From positions 1 through 26,402 of the forward strand of contig NZ_JAIKXF010000050.1 of NCBI RefSeq assembly GCF_024684275.1: DNA of 26,402 nucleotides, read 5' to 3'. Shown in pieces: positions 7,301-14,270 of this stretch. Origin of the DNA: Ruminococcus sp. Its GTDB lineage: Bacteria; Bacillota_A; Clostridia; Oscillospirales; Ruminococcaceae. Under the pieces are notes generated by a model that was given only the letters and a program-made list of their open reading frames with translations, made no database searches and had not been told where the DNA came from. Position numbers and translations under genes: made by a program. The number at the start of each line of letters is the position of its first letter. The stretch's first letter is position 1.

Positions 7301-8012
7301 GATTAACAGATATAAAGTTATTCTCAAGTCCGCTGAAACCGCGGGCGGTATAGCCGTAGTTACATACAGGCGGACAGGTTATGTCATCTGTCAGGTCCTC
7401 AATGGACATATCATCGAACCAGAGCTCATCACCGCTCTTAGCATTTCCACTATACTTGGTGCCTCTTGCATACTGGAAGGCCCATTGAGCTGATTCAACA
7501 TCATTCAAAGGCTTGAATATTCCCTCATATGTCTGCCATTCGGTCGTAAGCCTTACAGAACTCGAAGGCCATTGACCGCCCATATCAGGTCCCATGTGCA
7601 TATCGTTTGTCGAACCGTCAAGCACAAAGTATTCCTCGCTGTCGCTGAGATTGCCGATAAAGGAATAAAGCTCCATACCCTCACGCTTCGCCTTTGACTT
7701 AAAGCTTACCTTGTACTCGTGACCTGCCTTGAAGCTGAGATTCCTGTGTCTGAACTGGAGATCCCATCTTTCCTTGTCGGCACCTTCCGGTATTAGGATC
7801 TTGATGTGTACATTTCCATCAGAAAGCTCAAAGTCCTGCCTCGCAGGGGATGTTTCCGCAGTATGCCATGGAATCATCTTATGAGAAAATGATGTCTCTC
7901 CAAGAAGCTCATAGGCAGAAGCCCTGACAGGCTCCGCGATACTGACACCCGTCGGCACGAGCATTGCCGCTGACAGTATCCCTGCAGCGATCTTCTTATA
8001 ATTTTTATGCAT
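4347..8012 (-). CDS. Dockerin-bearing GH9-family protein with altered catalytic residues (CBM4/16-Ig-GH9-dockerin-SH3-like)
   Basis: A 1221-residue secreted protein. Residues 1-33: signal peptide. About 40-205: a CBM4/16-like (CenC-type) carbohydrate-binding domain. About 230-335: the Ig-like domain that precedes many GH9 enzymes (FISVNQLGY...). About 340-880: a GH9 (alpha/alpha)6 barrel. About 894-952: type I dockerin (D-V-N-A-D-G...D; D-F-C-K-D-G...D). About 970-1030: SH3-like; about 1040-1221: a domain with KPVIYLYPE and a WGG C-terminus. GH9 enzymes cut beta-1,4-glucan with a DAGDH aspartate base and a C-terminal glutamate acid. Here DAGDH reads KADDH (418-422), the PHHR-type motif reads PSHE (800-803) and the TNE acid reads TNQ (Q863), so hydrolysis is doubtful. 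Start 8012 is chosen for GGGAGGG six bases upstream and the signal peptide; an in-frame Met 25 codons earlier lacks a good RBS. Confidence 0.88.
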   Translation of the reverse strand: MHKNYKKIAAGILSAAMLVPTGVSIAEPVRASAYELLGETSFSHKMIPWHTAETSPARQDFELSDGNVHIKILIPEGADKERWDLQFRHRNLSFKAGHEYKVSFKSKAKREGMELYSFIGNLSDSEEYFVLDGSTNDMHMGPDMGGQWPSSSVRLTTEWQTYEGIFKPLNDVESAQWAFQYARGTKYSGNAKSGDELWFDDMSIEDLTDDITCPPVCNYGYTARGFSGLENNFISVNQLGYYQNLEKTATLGNNKGDFTYGAKYFKLDKVYDYEIVRVSDDVVVYTGRTGEPTKDADSGDNVCKIDFTAFDEVGEYYIRIKGENWRSFLFRIGNDIYSDSEHNMLTNALNYFYQNRSGADIESEYITSGEKNKLAHAGVHKTETGYVQTQWKREYLADDEATHYYASSKLDASGGWYKADDHSKNMTEGGISLWTLQNMYERATYSQDGIKKFADGSGTVVIPESGNKYPDILDECRYELDFMSRMKVQPDEKTWGKYSGMYYHCINDHILRSLTNRPDYVNYEDIRVIKPPTFAATLNYAACAAQGARLWKAYDAEYADKLLESAKEAYQAYKANWYEAEFDEYTNEVSFYAPQILWQGTNLYPDSEVSADAYWAACELYITSKLMEDEDAADYLADLSDYKGAFTFSPRITGGSNQPGEFTFTLFRSENIAAAGSMSLLMHKYLLTDEQTEMLNSSLLETADDFINEEESQGYGIPYKYDAPGYYDTGWGPEIYYRGFEYDSNGRALNNMIAMAYAYDLTGDDKYLNGVTRGMDYLLGNNPMSYSFISGYGSYCTKNPSHEYWQHEIDKSLPQAPDGVIVSGPTAKAVDQYVRAMGMGYGHPDDPSERFYADSVESWSTNQASLSSNASLAWVVSFLQDEASTETVVKPASGDVNADGEFNVSDVVIFQKWLLGSAKYSLADWKAADFCKDGKLDIFDLTRMKKELVSKNAAEYVEPDHRSFGGPVRTVTDGLKLYLGPDESFEPVAIIYKNTLLSELGYQDNNDKWIFTEYDGRYGWIRTVGDDGKTPTIVYEVYMDKPVIYLYPEKETDVHVELELTEAELSTTYPRYNNGWDVTASPDGTLLNKADGTHHKYLFWDAVNCRTRFDFTKGFCVAGSDTESFLKEKLTYMGLTEEEMNEFIVYWLPLMEHNKYNLISFQSDAYTDSAKLDITPRPDSLLRVFMAYVPLENAVNIEPQELDTFERKGFTVIEWGGSKVQ

Positions 8013-8110
8013 GATATTCCCTCCCATCATATCTTTTAAAACAGTACAGCAGATACTGTACGATTTCAGCTGTGATTCTTTATTCATCAGGTTTAATTCT
8101 CTTTGATTAC

Positions 8111-8139
8111 AGATTATCATAAATTTTATCATATGTCAA
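8111..8139 (-). promoter_or_regulatory. Promoter of the GH9 gene
   Basis: Minus strand TTGACA (8134-8139), 17-base spacer, TAATCT (8111-8116). The leader of about 90 nt contains an ACAGTA/TACTGT inverted repeat (8041-8060) that could form a small hairpin or operator. Confidence 0.65.
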
Positions 8140-8405
8140 CAGTTCCGGCAGATCAAAAAAGAAATTTTCATTATTTATGCATTATACATCTATGCAGTAA
8201 TAAAGCCGATCATCATACACATTCGTCAGCAGATCATCTTATTTAAAAAAATAAGTCCCCACAGCTGCGGAGACTTTCTGTTTTACTCTTCGTTGCTTAC
8301 TCAAAGTGAGCGGCTAAGCCCTCGGACAGTTGCTTTTGCTTGAATTTGACGTTGTTCTTTGGTATATTAAATAGATTTGAAATTGAAAGTTAAATATATT
8401 GCTTA
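8140..8405. other. Intergenic stretch with one terminator and an unexplained short frame
   Basis: Apart from the terminator at 8241-8276, I see only an AT-rich stretch. On the minus strand a short frame (TKEQRQIQAKATVRGLSRSL then stop, about 8309-8371) has no start codon. It may be a repeat fragment or chance. No RNA gene recognised. Confidence 0.3.
8241..8276 (-). terminator. Terminator downstream of the SASP gene
   Basis: On the minus strand AAGTCTCCGCAG can pair with CTGTGGGGACTT (two G-T pairs, inner bases opening as the loop), followed by ATTTTTTT. This is the usual layout of an intrinsic terminator for the gene at 8406-8663. Confidence 0.6.
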
Positions 8406-8663
8406 TCATATTCCGACCTGCATATAGTATGTATACACGACCTTATGTCCCTTTGATCTCACGCTGTTTCGCGGAATCCTCCATTGCTGTTCCGGACACA
8501 TCATATTGACCATGCTGCCGCCGATAGAACCAGCCTCACGGGAGGTAAGATCACCGTTATAGCCCTGCTTGAGGTTGATACCGAGCTCGTTTGCAGACTC
8601 CATCTTGAATCTTTCGAGAGCCTCTCTGCCCTTTTCTGTCATTGCGCCCTTGTTATTGCTCAT
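8406..8663 (-). CDS. Alpha/beta-type small acid-soluble spore protein (SASP) with an atypical C-terminus
   Basis: Residues 1-52 match the SASP family: ALERFKMESANELGI, then GYNGDLTSREAGSIGGSMV. Alpha/beta SASPs coat spore DNA and are degraded on germination by the GPR protease. The family is normally 60-75 residues long and ends in a short MVKKMI..-type helix. Here the 85-residue frame departs after GGSMVNMM into CPEQQWRIPRNSV and a Tyr/Val-rich tail, which looks unlike any SASP end I know, so a frameshift or replaced 3' end is possible. The start ATG (8661-8663) has AGGAG nine bases upstream. It stands alone with a terminator. Its presence suggests a sporulation ability, or a relic of one. 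Confidence 0.8.
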   Translation of the reverse strand: MSNNKGAMTEKGREALERFKMESANELGINLKQGYNGDLTSREAGSIGGSMVNMMCPEQQWRIPRNSVRSKGHKVVYTYYMQVGI

Positions 8664-8702
8664 TTCTGTTATCTCCTAAAAAAGTTTTTGATGCCGTGGG
8701 AG

Positions 8703-8732
8703 TATTATGGCTCTGCAATGATTTTTTATGAC
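8703..8732 (-). promoter_or_regulatory. Possible sigma-G-like promoter of the SASP gene
   Basis: Minus strand GTCATA (8727-8732), 17-base spacer, CATAATA (8703-8709), resembling the forespore sigma-G pattern (TGMATA-N17-CATACTA). The match is partial; support comes mainly from the SASP gene starting 40 bases downstream. Confidence 0.35.
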
Positions 8733-8795
8733 AGGGAAATTTATGTACAAACTGACGAAATTCAGCATAATAATACAGTACAGAAGCATTTTCCC

Positions 8796-8825
8796 TTGAT
8801 TTGACCGTCCCGATCGTCGTATAAT
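8796..8825 (+). promoter_or_regulatory. Possible distal promoter for the membrane protein at 9001
   Basis: TTGATT (8796-8801), 18-base spacer, TATAAT (8820-8825) on the plus strand. It lies about 175 bases before the next gene, so a long leader would result. I see no ORF or known RNA between 8830 and 8925. Confidence 0.35.
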
Positions 8826-8927
8826 ATTATTACTGTACCAACTTGACCTTGTCAGCAAATGCTCCGATAAAGTAATATTCCTTGCGGAACAATAAATCTG
8901 AGTATCACTGCAAATTTTTTCAAAAAA

Positions 8928-8961
8928 GGTGAGAGTTTTTACATTTTTATACGTCTAATTA
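8928..8961 (+). promoter_or_regulatory. Candidate ECF-sigma promoter shared with the sigma factor gene
   Basis: GGTGAGAG (8928-8935) then TACGTCTAATTA (8950-8961), about 40 bases before the ATG. The 12-base box is identical to the one upstream of the sigma factor gene at 265-276, with a similar GGTGnGA element at nearly the same spacing. A TATAAT at 8972-8977 might serve the housekeeping sigma factor, but no good -35 goes with it. Confidence 0.5.
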
Positions 8962-9000
8962 ATAGATACACTATAATCTTTAAAAGGGGAGCTTATTACT

Positions 9001-11310
9001 ATGCTGATATCTTCAATTATTACGGTCATATGCTTCGGCGCAGCCATTGCTGCCGATGCTGTCCTCGGAAAGAGATTCGCAGGCGATAAAAAGATCGCTG
9101 AGACCGCAGGAAAATTCCGAAAAAAGCTTGCTGCGGCAGCCTGTATACTCATATGTGTATACGTTCTGCTCATTGCCATAACCTCTTCAAATATGATAAA
9201 CGGCGAAAGCGGTCTTTCCGCCGCTGCTGTATCAGCCGTAAGCCTGCTCTCTTTCGGAGCTTTGCTCGCTGAGCGCTATACAGGTGAAAAAACAGGAAGG
9301 CTTCTCAAAAGAGGCGCTGTATGGGCTTTGATATTTCTTGCTGCCGAGGTATTCATTTTCAACGGCAAAAGCTTCGGAACTGTCTATGTAAACGAGGCTG
9401 TCTCCCCGTATGATATAGAGATCACAGGCTCAGGCCACGCAGAAAATGATGAGGAGGTCATTCTGTCAGGCAATTCAAAGCTGACCTTCACAAACCTGCC
9501 CGATAATATAAATGATATTGATATGGAGCTTGACGGCGAAAAGGACATTTCTCCATTTGATGTAAAGCTCAGTATTACAGACGACAACCTCTCCTTACGC
9601 GAGTACACTCTTCAGCACAAGCGTGTAAGCGGCTATGATACCAAGCTTTCAATGAGCTTCAAGCCATACGGCAAGCTCCGCAGCATATTCATAAGCTTTG
9701 AAGGCGTGGACAAGCAGATCATTATACGCAATATCCGAGTGCTTAGCAAGCCTGCATACGCATTCTCAAATATAAGATTCTTTGCTTTGCTTGCCGCTGC
9801 ACTGCTTCTTATCGCTGTAAAGGTATACAAATTCTATGAGGTCACCTACGACAGCCGAAAGAACTCACATATCATCGCTGTTGCGGCAATGATAATGCTT
9901 GTGGTATTTACGGGATATTTTTTCAGCTTACCCGATCAGAAGCCCCGTGACTATGCCCCTGAAGCCGACTACATTGACGATCCCTATGCAGCTACTCTGA
10001 AGGCTTTCATAAAAGGTCAGGTCTATCTTGACACTAATGCCGATTCTGCGCTGGAAACTCTCGACAATACCTACGACGACAGCGAAAGAGCCGACAAGGG
10101 AGTCAGCTTCCTCTGGGATTACGCCTACTATAAGGGACATTATTACTGCTATTTCGGCGCTGCCCCCGTTGTGACCTTCTATTATCCCTATTATAAGCTT
10201 ACAGGCAAATTCCCGACTATGGCTATGGCTAACAATTTCTTCATGGTAATGGGACTTCTCTTTATGTGCCTGTCTATTCTTTCGGCATTAAAGCTTCTCA
10301 AAGTCAAGCCGAATCTGCTGCTTCTGCTGCTGCTTATGCCCACAGCGGCTGCTGCAATAGGCATATGGTTCACAGGAAACTGCATAGACAGATACACTCT
10401 ACCATCAATAACAGGTCTGTGCTTCATCATGCTGTGCTTTGCCGCAGGAATGACTGCCCTGAACACAAAAAGCAAAAAAGCAAAGCCTGTTCTGCTGTTC
10501 ATAAGCGGTGCAGCACTGGCGCTGTGTGTAGCTTCAAGACCGACTATAGCCCTTTGCGCAGCTATTCTCGTTCCATATTTCTGGCGAGTTCTCTTTGATA
10601 AGAATGAAAAGCTGCTGTGGAGATCAGCCCTTGCGGCAAGCTTTTTAGTTCCCCTTGCAATTGGCGCTGTAATTATAATGAAGTACAATGCGGCACGTTT
10701 TGATTCGCCATTCCAGTTCGGTGCGATATACCAGATGACTATCAGCAATGCAGGAGCAAACAAGCTCTCGCTGACACGTATCCCCGATACTATAATACAC
10801 TATTTCGTTCATCCGCCGAGACTGAGAACCTCTTTCCCGTTTATTGAGACAGCTCCCGTATATATGGAGAATTATACTGCATACACCTATATATCCTCAG
10901 GCTGCGGAGTTCTCATGTTCCCAGTTTTCATGTTCGGAGCATTCATGCTGCCCTATGCCCTCGGAAAGAAGTCAAAGGAGCAGTCCGACAGGAACAGACG
11001 TCAGCTTGTATGGATATGCCTTGCGGTATCATTCATAACCGCATGGCTTGATATGTCACTGGGCGGCATAGTTACCCATTATCTGTTTGACATCACCCCT
11101 CTGCTGTTTATTACAGCTATGCTTGGTATATTCCGCGGCTGTGACAAGCCTCACGAAAACAAGGGAAGATATATCCTTGCAGGCATTTCAATGGCAGCAA
11201 CTATGGTATTCACACTGGCGCTTTGCCTTGATATCGGCGACGGCGGACTTATCAGGCATTGTCATCAGTTCCTTGACAGAGCGGAAGACTTATTGATATT
11301 CTGGCAGTAA
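9001..11310 (+). CDS. Large polytopic membrane protein, GT-C glycosyltransferase-like
   Basis: A 769-residue protein with about a dozen hydrophobic segments. Residues about 1-125 hold three or four membrane helices. About 125-255 form a soluble, beta-rich extracytoplasmic domain. The rest alternates helices with loops. A large loop (about 310-385) has an acidic stretch, YAPEADYIDDPY, then GQVYLD, and leads to WDYAYYKGHYYCYFGAAPVV...YPYYKLTGK. That Trp/Tyr/Gly-Pro pattern is one I associate with GT-C-type membrane glycosyltransferase-like proteins of Firmicutes, which use polyprenyl-phosphate sugars outside the membrane; the assignment is by resemblance only. Start ATG 9001 has GGGGAG nine bases upstream. 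It is monocistronic, bounded by the terminator at 11312-11346. A role in envelope glycosylation under ECF control is inference. Confidence 0.65.
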   Translation: MLISSIITVICFGAAIAADAVLGKRFAGDKKIAETAGKFRKKLAAAACILICVYVLLIAITSSNMINGESGLSAAAVSAVSLLSFGALLAERYTGEKTGRLLKRGAVWALIFLAAEVFIFNGKSFGTVYVNEAVSPYDIEITGSGHAENDEEVILSGNSKLTFTNLPDNINDIDMELDGEKDISPFDVKLSITDDNLSLREYTLQHKRVSGYDTKLSMSFKPYGKLRSIFISFEGVDKQIIIRNIRVLSKPAYAFSNIRFFALLAAALLLIAVKVYKFYEVTYDSRKNSHIIAVAAMIMLVVFTGYFFSLPDQKPRDYAPEADYIDDPYAATLKAFIKGQVYLDTNADSALETLDNTYDDSERADKGVSFLWDYAYYKGHYYCYFGAAPVVTFYYPYYKLTGKFPTMAMANNFFMVMGLLFMCLSILSALKLLKVKPNLLLLLLLMPTAAAAIGIWFTGNCIDRYTLPSITGLCFIMLCFAAGMTALNTKSKKAKPVLLFISGAALALCVASRPTIALCAAILVPYFWRVLFDKNEKLLWRSALAASFLVPLAIGAVIIMKYNAARFDSPFQFGAIYQMTISNAGANKLSLTRIPDTIIHYFVHPPRLRTSFPFIETAPVYMENYTAYTYISSGCGVLMFPVFMFGAFMLPYALGKKSKEQSDRNRRQLVWICLAVSFITAWLDMSLGGIVTHYLFDITPLLFITAMLGIFRGCDKPHENKGRYILAGISMAATMVFTLALCLDIGDGGLIRHCHQFLDRAEDLLIFWQ

Positions 11311-11311
11311 C

Positions 11312-11346
11312 AAAAATCCCGAAAGCTTACGGCTTTCGGGATTTTT
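11312..11346. terminator. Bidirectional terminator between convergent genes
   Basis: A perfect 15-bp stem AAAAATCCCGAAAGC / GCTTTCGGGATTTTT with a five-base loop. It has T runs in both directions and so serves the gene at 9001 and the minus-strand operon ending at 11470. Confidence 0.9.
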
Positions 11347-11360
11347 CAATAATCAGCAGG

Positions 11361-11445
11361 GGCTGATGCCCACATCAGCCTTCCAAATTGATTTAATTTC
11401 TGCTCAGCAAAGTTCAGGGCAATAACCGCCTAAAGGCAGTTATTG
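11361..11445. other. Two further hairpins in the convergent intergenic region
   Basis: GGCTGATG-CCCA-CATCAGCC (11361-11380) and CAATAACCGCC-TAAA-GGCAGTTATTG (11420-11445, one mismatch or wobble) precede the terminator on the minus strand. Neither has a T run. They may stabilise the 3' end of the ttcA-type mRNA. Confidence 0.5.
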
Positions 11446-11469
11446 AGGATATTATCCGACATTACAGGC

Positions 11470-12582
11470 TCAATACCTGTCAGTGAAGCGGTGGACTCCC
11501 TCGTTATCCTTATAGGCGATGACAGTATTCACGTTGACGTTTTCCACGCTTCGGAAAATATTCTTCTCCACCTGCGGATTCACCTTTTTCAGCTCTGCGA
11601 TGAGATTCTTTATCTCAAGCCGCTTTGACACAGAGCGGCTGTCAGGCTCGCAGGTAGTGCAGGTATCCGTGAACTTGCAGGCGCACTGTATGAAATGCAG
11701 GTCATTATAGTCGCGCCAGTGCTTTATCTCAGCCTCGCGGACAAGATACAGCGGTCTTATGAGCTCCATTCCCTCAAAGTTGGTGCTGTGGAGCTTTGGC
11801 ATCATGGTCTGCACCTGTCCGCCGTAGAGCATACCCATGAGTATAGTCTCGATAACATCATCAAAATGATGTCCTAAGGCTATCTTATTGCAGCCCAGTG
11901 CCTTTGCGTGGCTGTAGAGGTAGCCGCGGCGCATTCTTGCGCATATGTAGCAGGGATTTTTCTCGATATTGTATACCGAATCGAATATATCCGATTCAAA
12001 GATATGGACGGGTATGGACATTGAACGGGCATTTTCCTCGATAACTCTGCGGTTCTCTGGACTGTATCCGGGATCCATAACAAGGAATACCACCTCAAAC
12101 GGGAACTTGTCATGACGTTTCAGCTCCTGAAAAAGCTTTGCCATGAGCATTGAGTCCTTGCCTCCCGATATACAGACGGCTATCCTGTCATTTGGCTGAA
12201 CCAGCTCGTACTCGTTTATCGCCTTTGTGAACTTGCACCATATGGACTTCTTGAACTTCTTGCGCAGGCTAAGCTCCACCGCCTCGGTGACATCGCGCTG
12301 CTCCATTTTCCCGCGGAGCCACTCCACGTAGCCTCCTGCCAGCTCACAGGCGTCATAGCCCCTGTCGCAGAGCTGGTCGGCTATATCACCGCTGATGATA
12401 CCGCCCTTGCAGTATATTACTATCCTCTTGTCACGGGGAAGCTCCGCCGTGAGCACCTGCTCCTGCGGTATATTCACAGCTCCGCTGATATGCCCGTACT
12501 CAAAGGCAGAGCTGTCGCGTATATCCACAAGCACTGTCCCCTCTGAGTCTTTTAATTCTGCGGCAGTAATAGTCCTGCTCAT
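11470..12582 (-). CDS. Rhodanese-TtcA fusion: PP-loop tRNA thiolation-type ATPase
   Basis: A 370-residue cytoplasmic protein. Residues 1-95 are a rhodanese domain with the active-site cysteine loop CKGGIISG (C58), which carries sulfur as a persulfide. Residues about 110-330 are a PP-loop ATPase of the TtcA/TtuA group: SGGKDS at 139-144, a CxxC with basic residues (CYICARMRRG, C211/C214) and GHHFDD at 237-242. The Cys-rich segment CACKFTDTCTTC follows near residue 300; TtcA-type enzymes hold an iron-sulfur cluster on such cysteines and thiolate tRNA (s2C32 in E. coli TtcA). A rhodanese fused in front would supply the sulfur. The ATG overlaps the histidine kinase stop by four bases (ATGA), so it is the third gene of a two-component operon. 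The exact tRNA target is not known. Confidence 0.85.
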   Translation of the reverse strand: MSRTITAAELKDSEGTVLVDIRDSSAFEYGHISGAVNIPQEQVLTAELPRDKRIVIYCKGGIISGDIADQLCDRGYDACELAGGYVEWLRGKMEQRDVTEAVELSLRKKFKKSIWCKFTKAINEYELVQPNDRIAVCISGGKDSMLMAKLFQELKRHDKFPFEVVFLVMDPGYSPENRRVIEENARSMSIPVHIFESDIFDSVYNIEKNPCYICARMRRGYLYSHAKALGCNKIALGHHFDDVIETILMGMLYGGQVQTMMPKLHSTNFEGMELIRPLYLVREAEIKHWRDYNDLHFIQCACKFTDTCTTCEPDSRSVSKRLEIKNLIAELKKVNPQVEKNIFRSVENVNVNTVIAYKDNEGVHRFTDRY

Positions 12583-14270
12583 ATATTTTCTCCTTGCTCG
12601 TTATTTTTCTTCTCAATGGGCAGCTCAATGGTAAACACAGTACCCTTGTCAGGCTCGCTGTCAACACGGACAGTACCGTTGTGGTACATCACGCCGTGCT
12701 TTACAATGGAAAGTCCAAGACCTGTGCCCTTTATCTTGCGTGAGCGGCTCTTGTCAACACGGTAAAAGCGCTCAAAAATACGTCCTATGTGCTGCTTTGG
12801 TATGCCTATACCCGTATCGCTGACGGTGATTATGGCACGTTTAGGCGCGTGTGAAATCTTAACGTCCAGACCTCCGCCGCTGACATTGTACTTTATGCCG
12901 TTGTCGCAGAGATTGTACAGCACCTCACTGAGGATAGTCCTGCTTCCCGGAAGCGACACCCTCTCGCCTGTGAGGGACACCTTCACGCCCTTTTCCTCTG
13001 CACTGAGATTCAGTCGGTCAAGAACCTCCTCAGCCAGTGAATACAGCTCAACGCTCTCATTCTCACGGGGAGCGGAATCCTCGTCAAGCTTGGACAGGGA
13101 AATTATGTCGTTTATAAGATTTATGAGCCTTTCGGCTTCTCCGCGGATATTTCCGCCAAACTTAGCAACGTCCCCGGGCTGTACCATACCGCTGGCAAGC
13201 ATATCCGCCGTGCCGTAGATAGTGGTAAGGGGAGTTTTCAGCTCATGTGACACATTTGACGTAAACTCGCGGCGCATGGTCTCAAGCTCCTGCCTTTCGG
13301 TAACGTCCATGATGAACACCACAAGTCCGCAGACCATGTCGATACTATTGGCAGGGCTGGCTATGACCTCGCGCTGACCGCCCCCTGTCCGGAGTATACA
13401 CTCCGAGCGTCTGCCGCCCAGTGCGTTCAGCAGACAGCGGCGGAAAATATCGGAATTATTCAGCGCGTATATGCTCTGTCCCATAGTGAAGCTTCCCGTG
13501 CCGAGAAGCTTCAGTGCGGCAGTATTGCAGGCAAGCACCATGAGCTTTGGATCGGCGATTATCAGTCCCTCTGTCATGCTCTCTGTCATAAGGCTGAACT
13601 GCTCTCGCCTGCTCTGTATCTCGTCCATTTGCCTGCTTACCTTGCTGTTCTGAGTACGAAGCTTTTCCAGCAGAGGCGCAAGCTCCTTATAGTTCTTCTG
13701 CGCGTCTGGATGTTCAAGGTCAATGTCGTTTATGGGCTTAACGATATTGCGTGATACAGCGCTTGCGGAAAGCGCTGAAAACAGGGCTGCTGCCGCAAGT
13801 ATCAGCAGTATGGGGTTCAGCACCTTGAGGAGCTGTGCGGCAAATGAGCTGTGAGCTTCAGAAACTCTGATAACAGAGCCGTCGCTGAGCCTTACTGCGT
13901 GGTTTACGGTCTTTTTCATTATGGTCTCTGAGTAGCGTGACGAGCTGCCCTCACCTGTTTGCAGAGCCTCGGATACCTCCTCACGGTCAGAATGGTTTTC
14001 AAGTGAATCCGCGTCCTTGTCAGAGTCGAATATGACCGTTCCGCCGCTGTCTATCCATGTAACGCGGATAAAGCCGCCAAAGTCTGTATCATACAGGAAA
14101 TCGCTCCCGCCCTTTTCCACGGCAGAGGCTATGAGCCGCGCCTCGTTCTCTGCCTGCTCGGCAGCGGCGTCCGCTGTCCTGTTATTCATCAGCGCAGTGA
14201 TGAGCAGCATTACCGCAATTACCGATATACAGCAGATAGACACGATGCTCAGGAATATTTTCTTAGTCAT
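12579..14270 (-). CDS. PhoR-like sensor histidine kinase
   Basis: A 563-residue membrane kinase. Residues about 5-28 are the first membrane helix; about 30-150 an extracytoplasmic sensor region; about 150-175 the second helix. A PAS domain follows (TESMTEGLIIADPKLMVL), then the HisKA box FTSNVSHELKTPL (phosphorylated H342), and an HATPase domain with N box NLCDNGIKYN, DTGIGI and GTGLGLSIVKH. All motifs look intact. It would phosphorylate the response regulator encoded directly upstream, with which it overlaps by eight bases. ATG 14270 is preferred to the in-frame GTG 14282 because AGGTGA lies eight bases before it. The signal is unknown; no phosphate transport genes are nearby, so calling it phoR would be unsafe. 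Confidence 0.88.
   Translation of the reverse strand: MTKKIFLSIVSICCISVIAVMLLITALMNNRTADAAAEQAENEARLIASAVEKGGSDFLYDTDFGGFIRVTWIDSGGTVIFDSDKDADSLENHSDREEVSEALQTGEGSSSRYSETIMKKTVNHAVRLSDGSVIRVSEAHSSFAAQLLKVLNPILLILAAAALFSALSASAVSRNIVKPINDIDLEHPDAQKNYKELAPLLEKLRTQNSKVSRQMDEIQSRREQFSLMTESMTEGLIIADPKLMVLACNTAALKLLGTGSFTMGQSIYALNNSDIFRRCLLNALGGRRSECILRTGGGQREVIASPANSIDMVCGLVVFIMDVTERQELETMRREFTSNVSHELKTPLTTIYGTADMLASGMVQPGDVAKFGGNIRGEAERLINLINDIISLSKLDEDSAPRENESVELYSLAEEVLDRLNLSAEEKGVKVSLTGERVSLPGSRTILSEVLYNLCDNGIKYNVSGGGLDVKISHAPKRAIITVSDTGIGIPKQHIGRIFERFYRVDKSRSRKIKGTGLGLSIVKHGVMYHNGTVRVDSEPDKGTVFTIELPIEKKNNEQGENI

Noticed and set aside
8013..8132. Longer GH9 start (40 extra N-terminal codons)
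   Set aside because: The extra residues lack a good RBS and would mask the signal peptide; GGGAGGG precedes ATG 8012, and the promoter overlaps the far start.
10191..10763. 190-residue minus-strand frame
   Set aside because: Antisense to the membrane protein at 9001; no start signal or family match.
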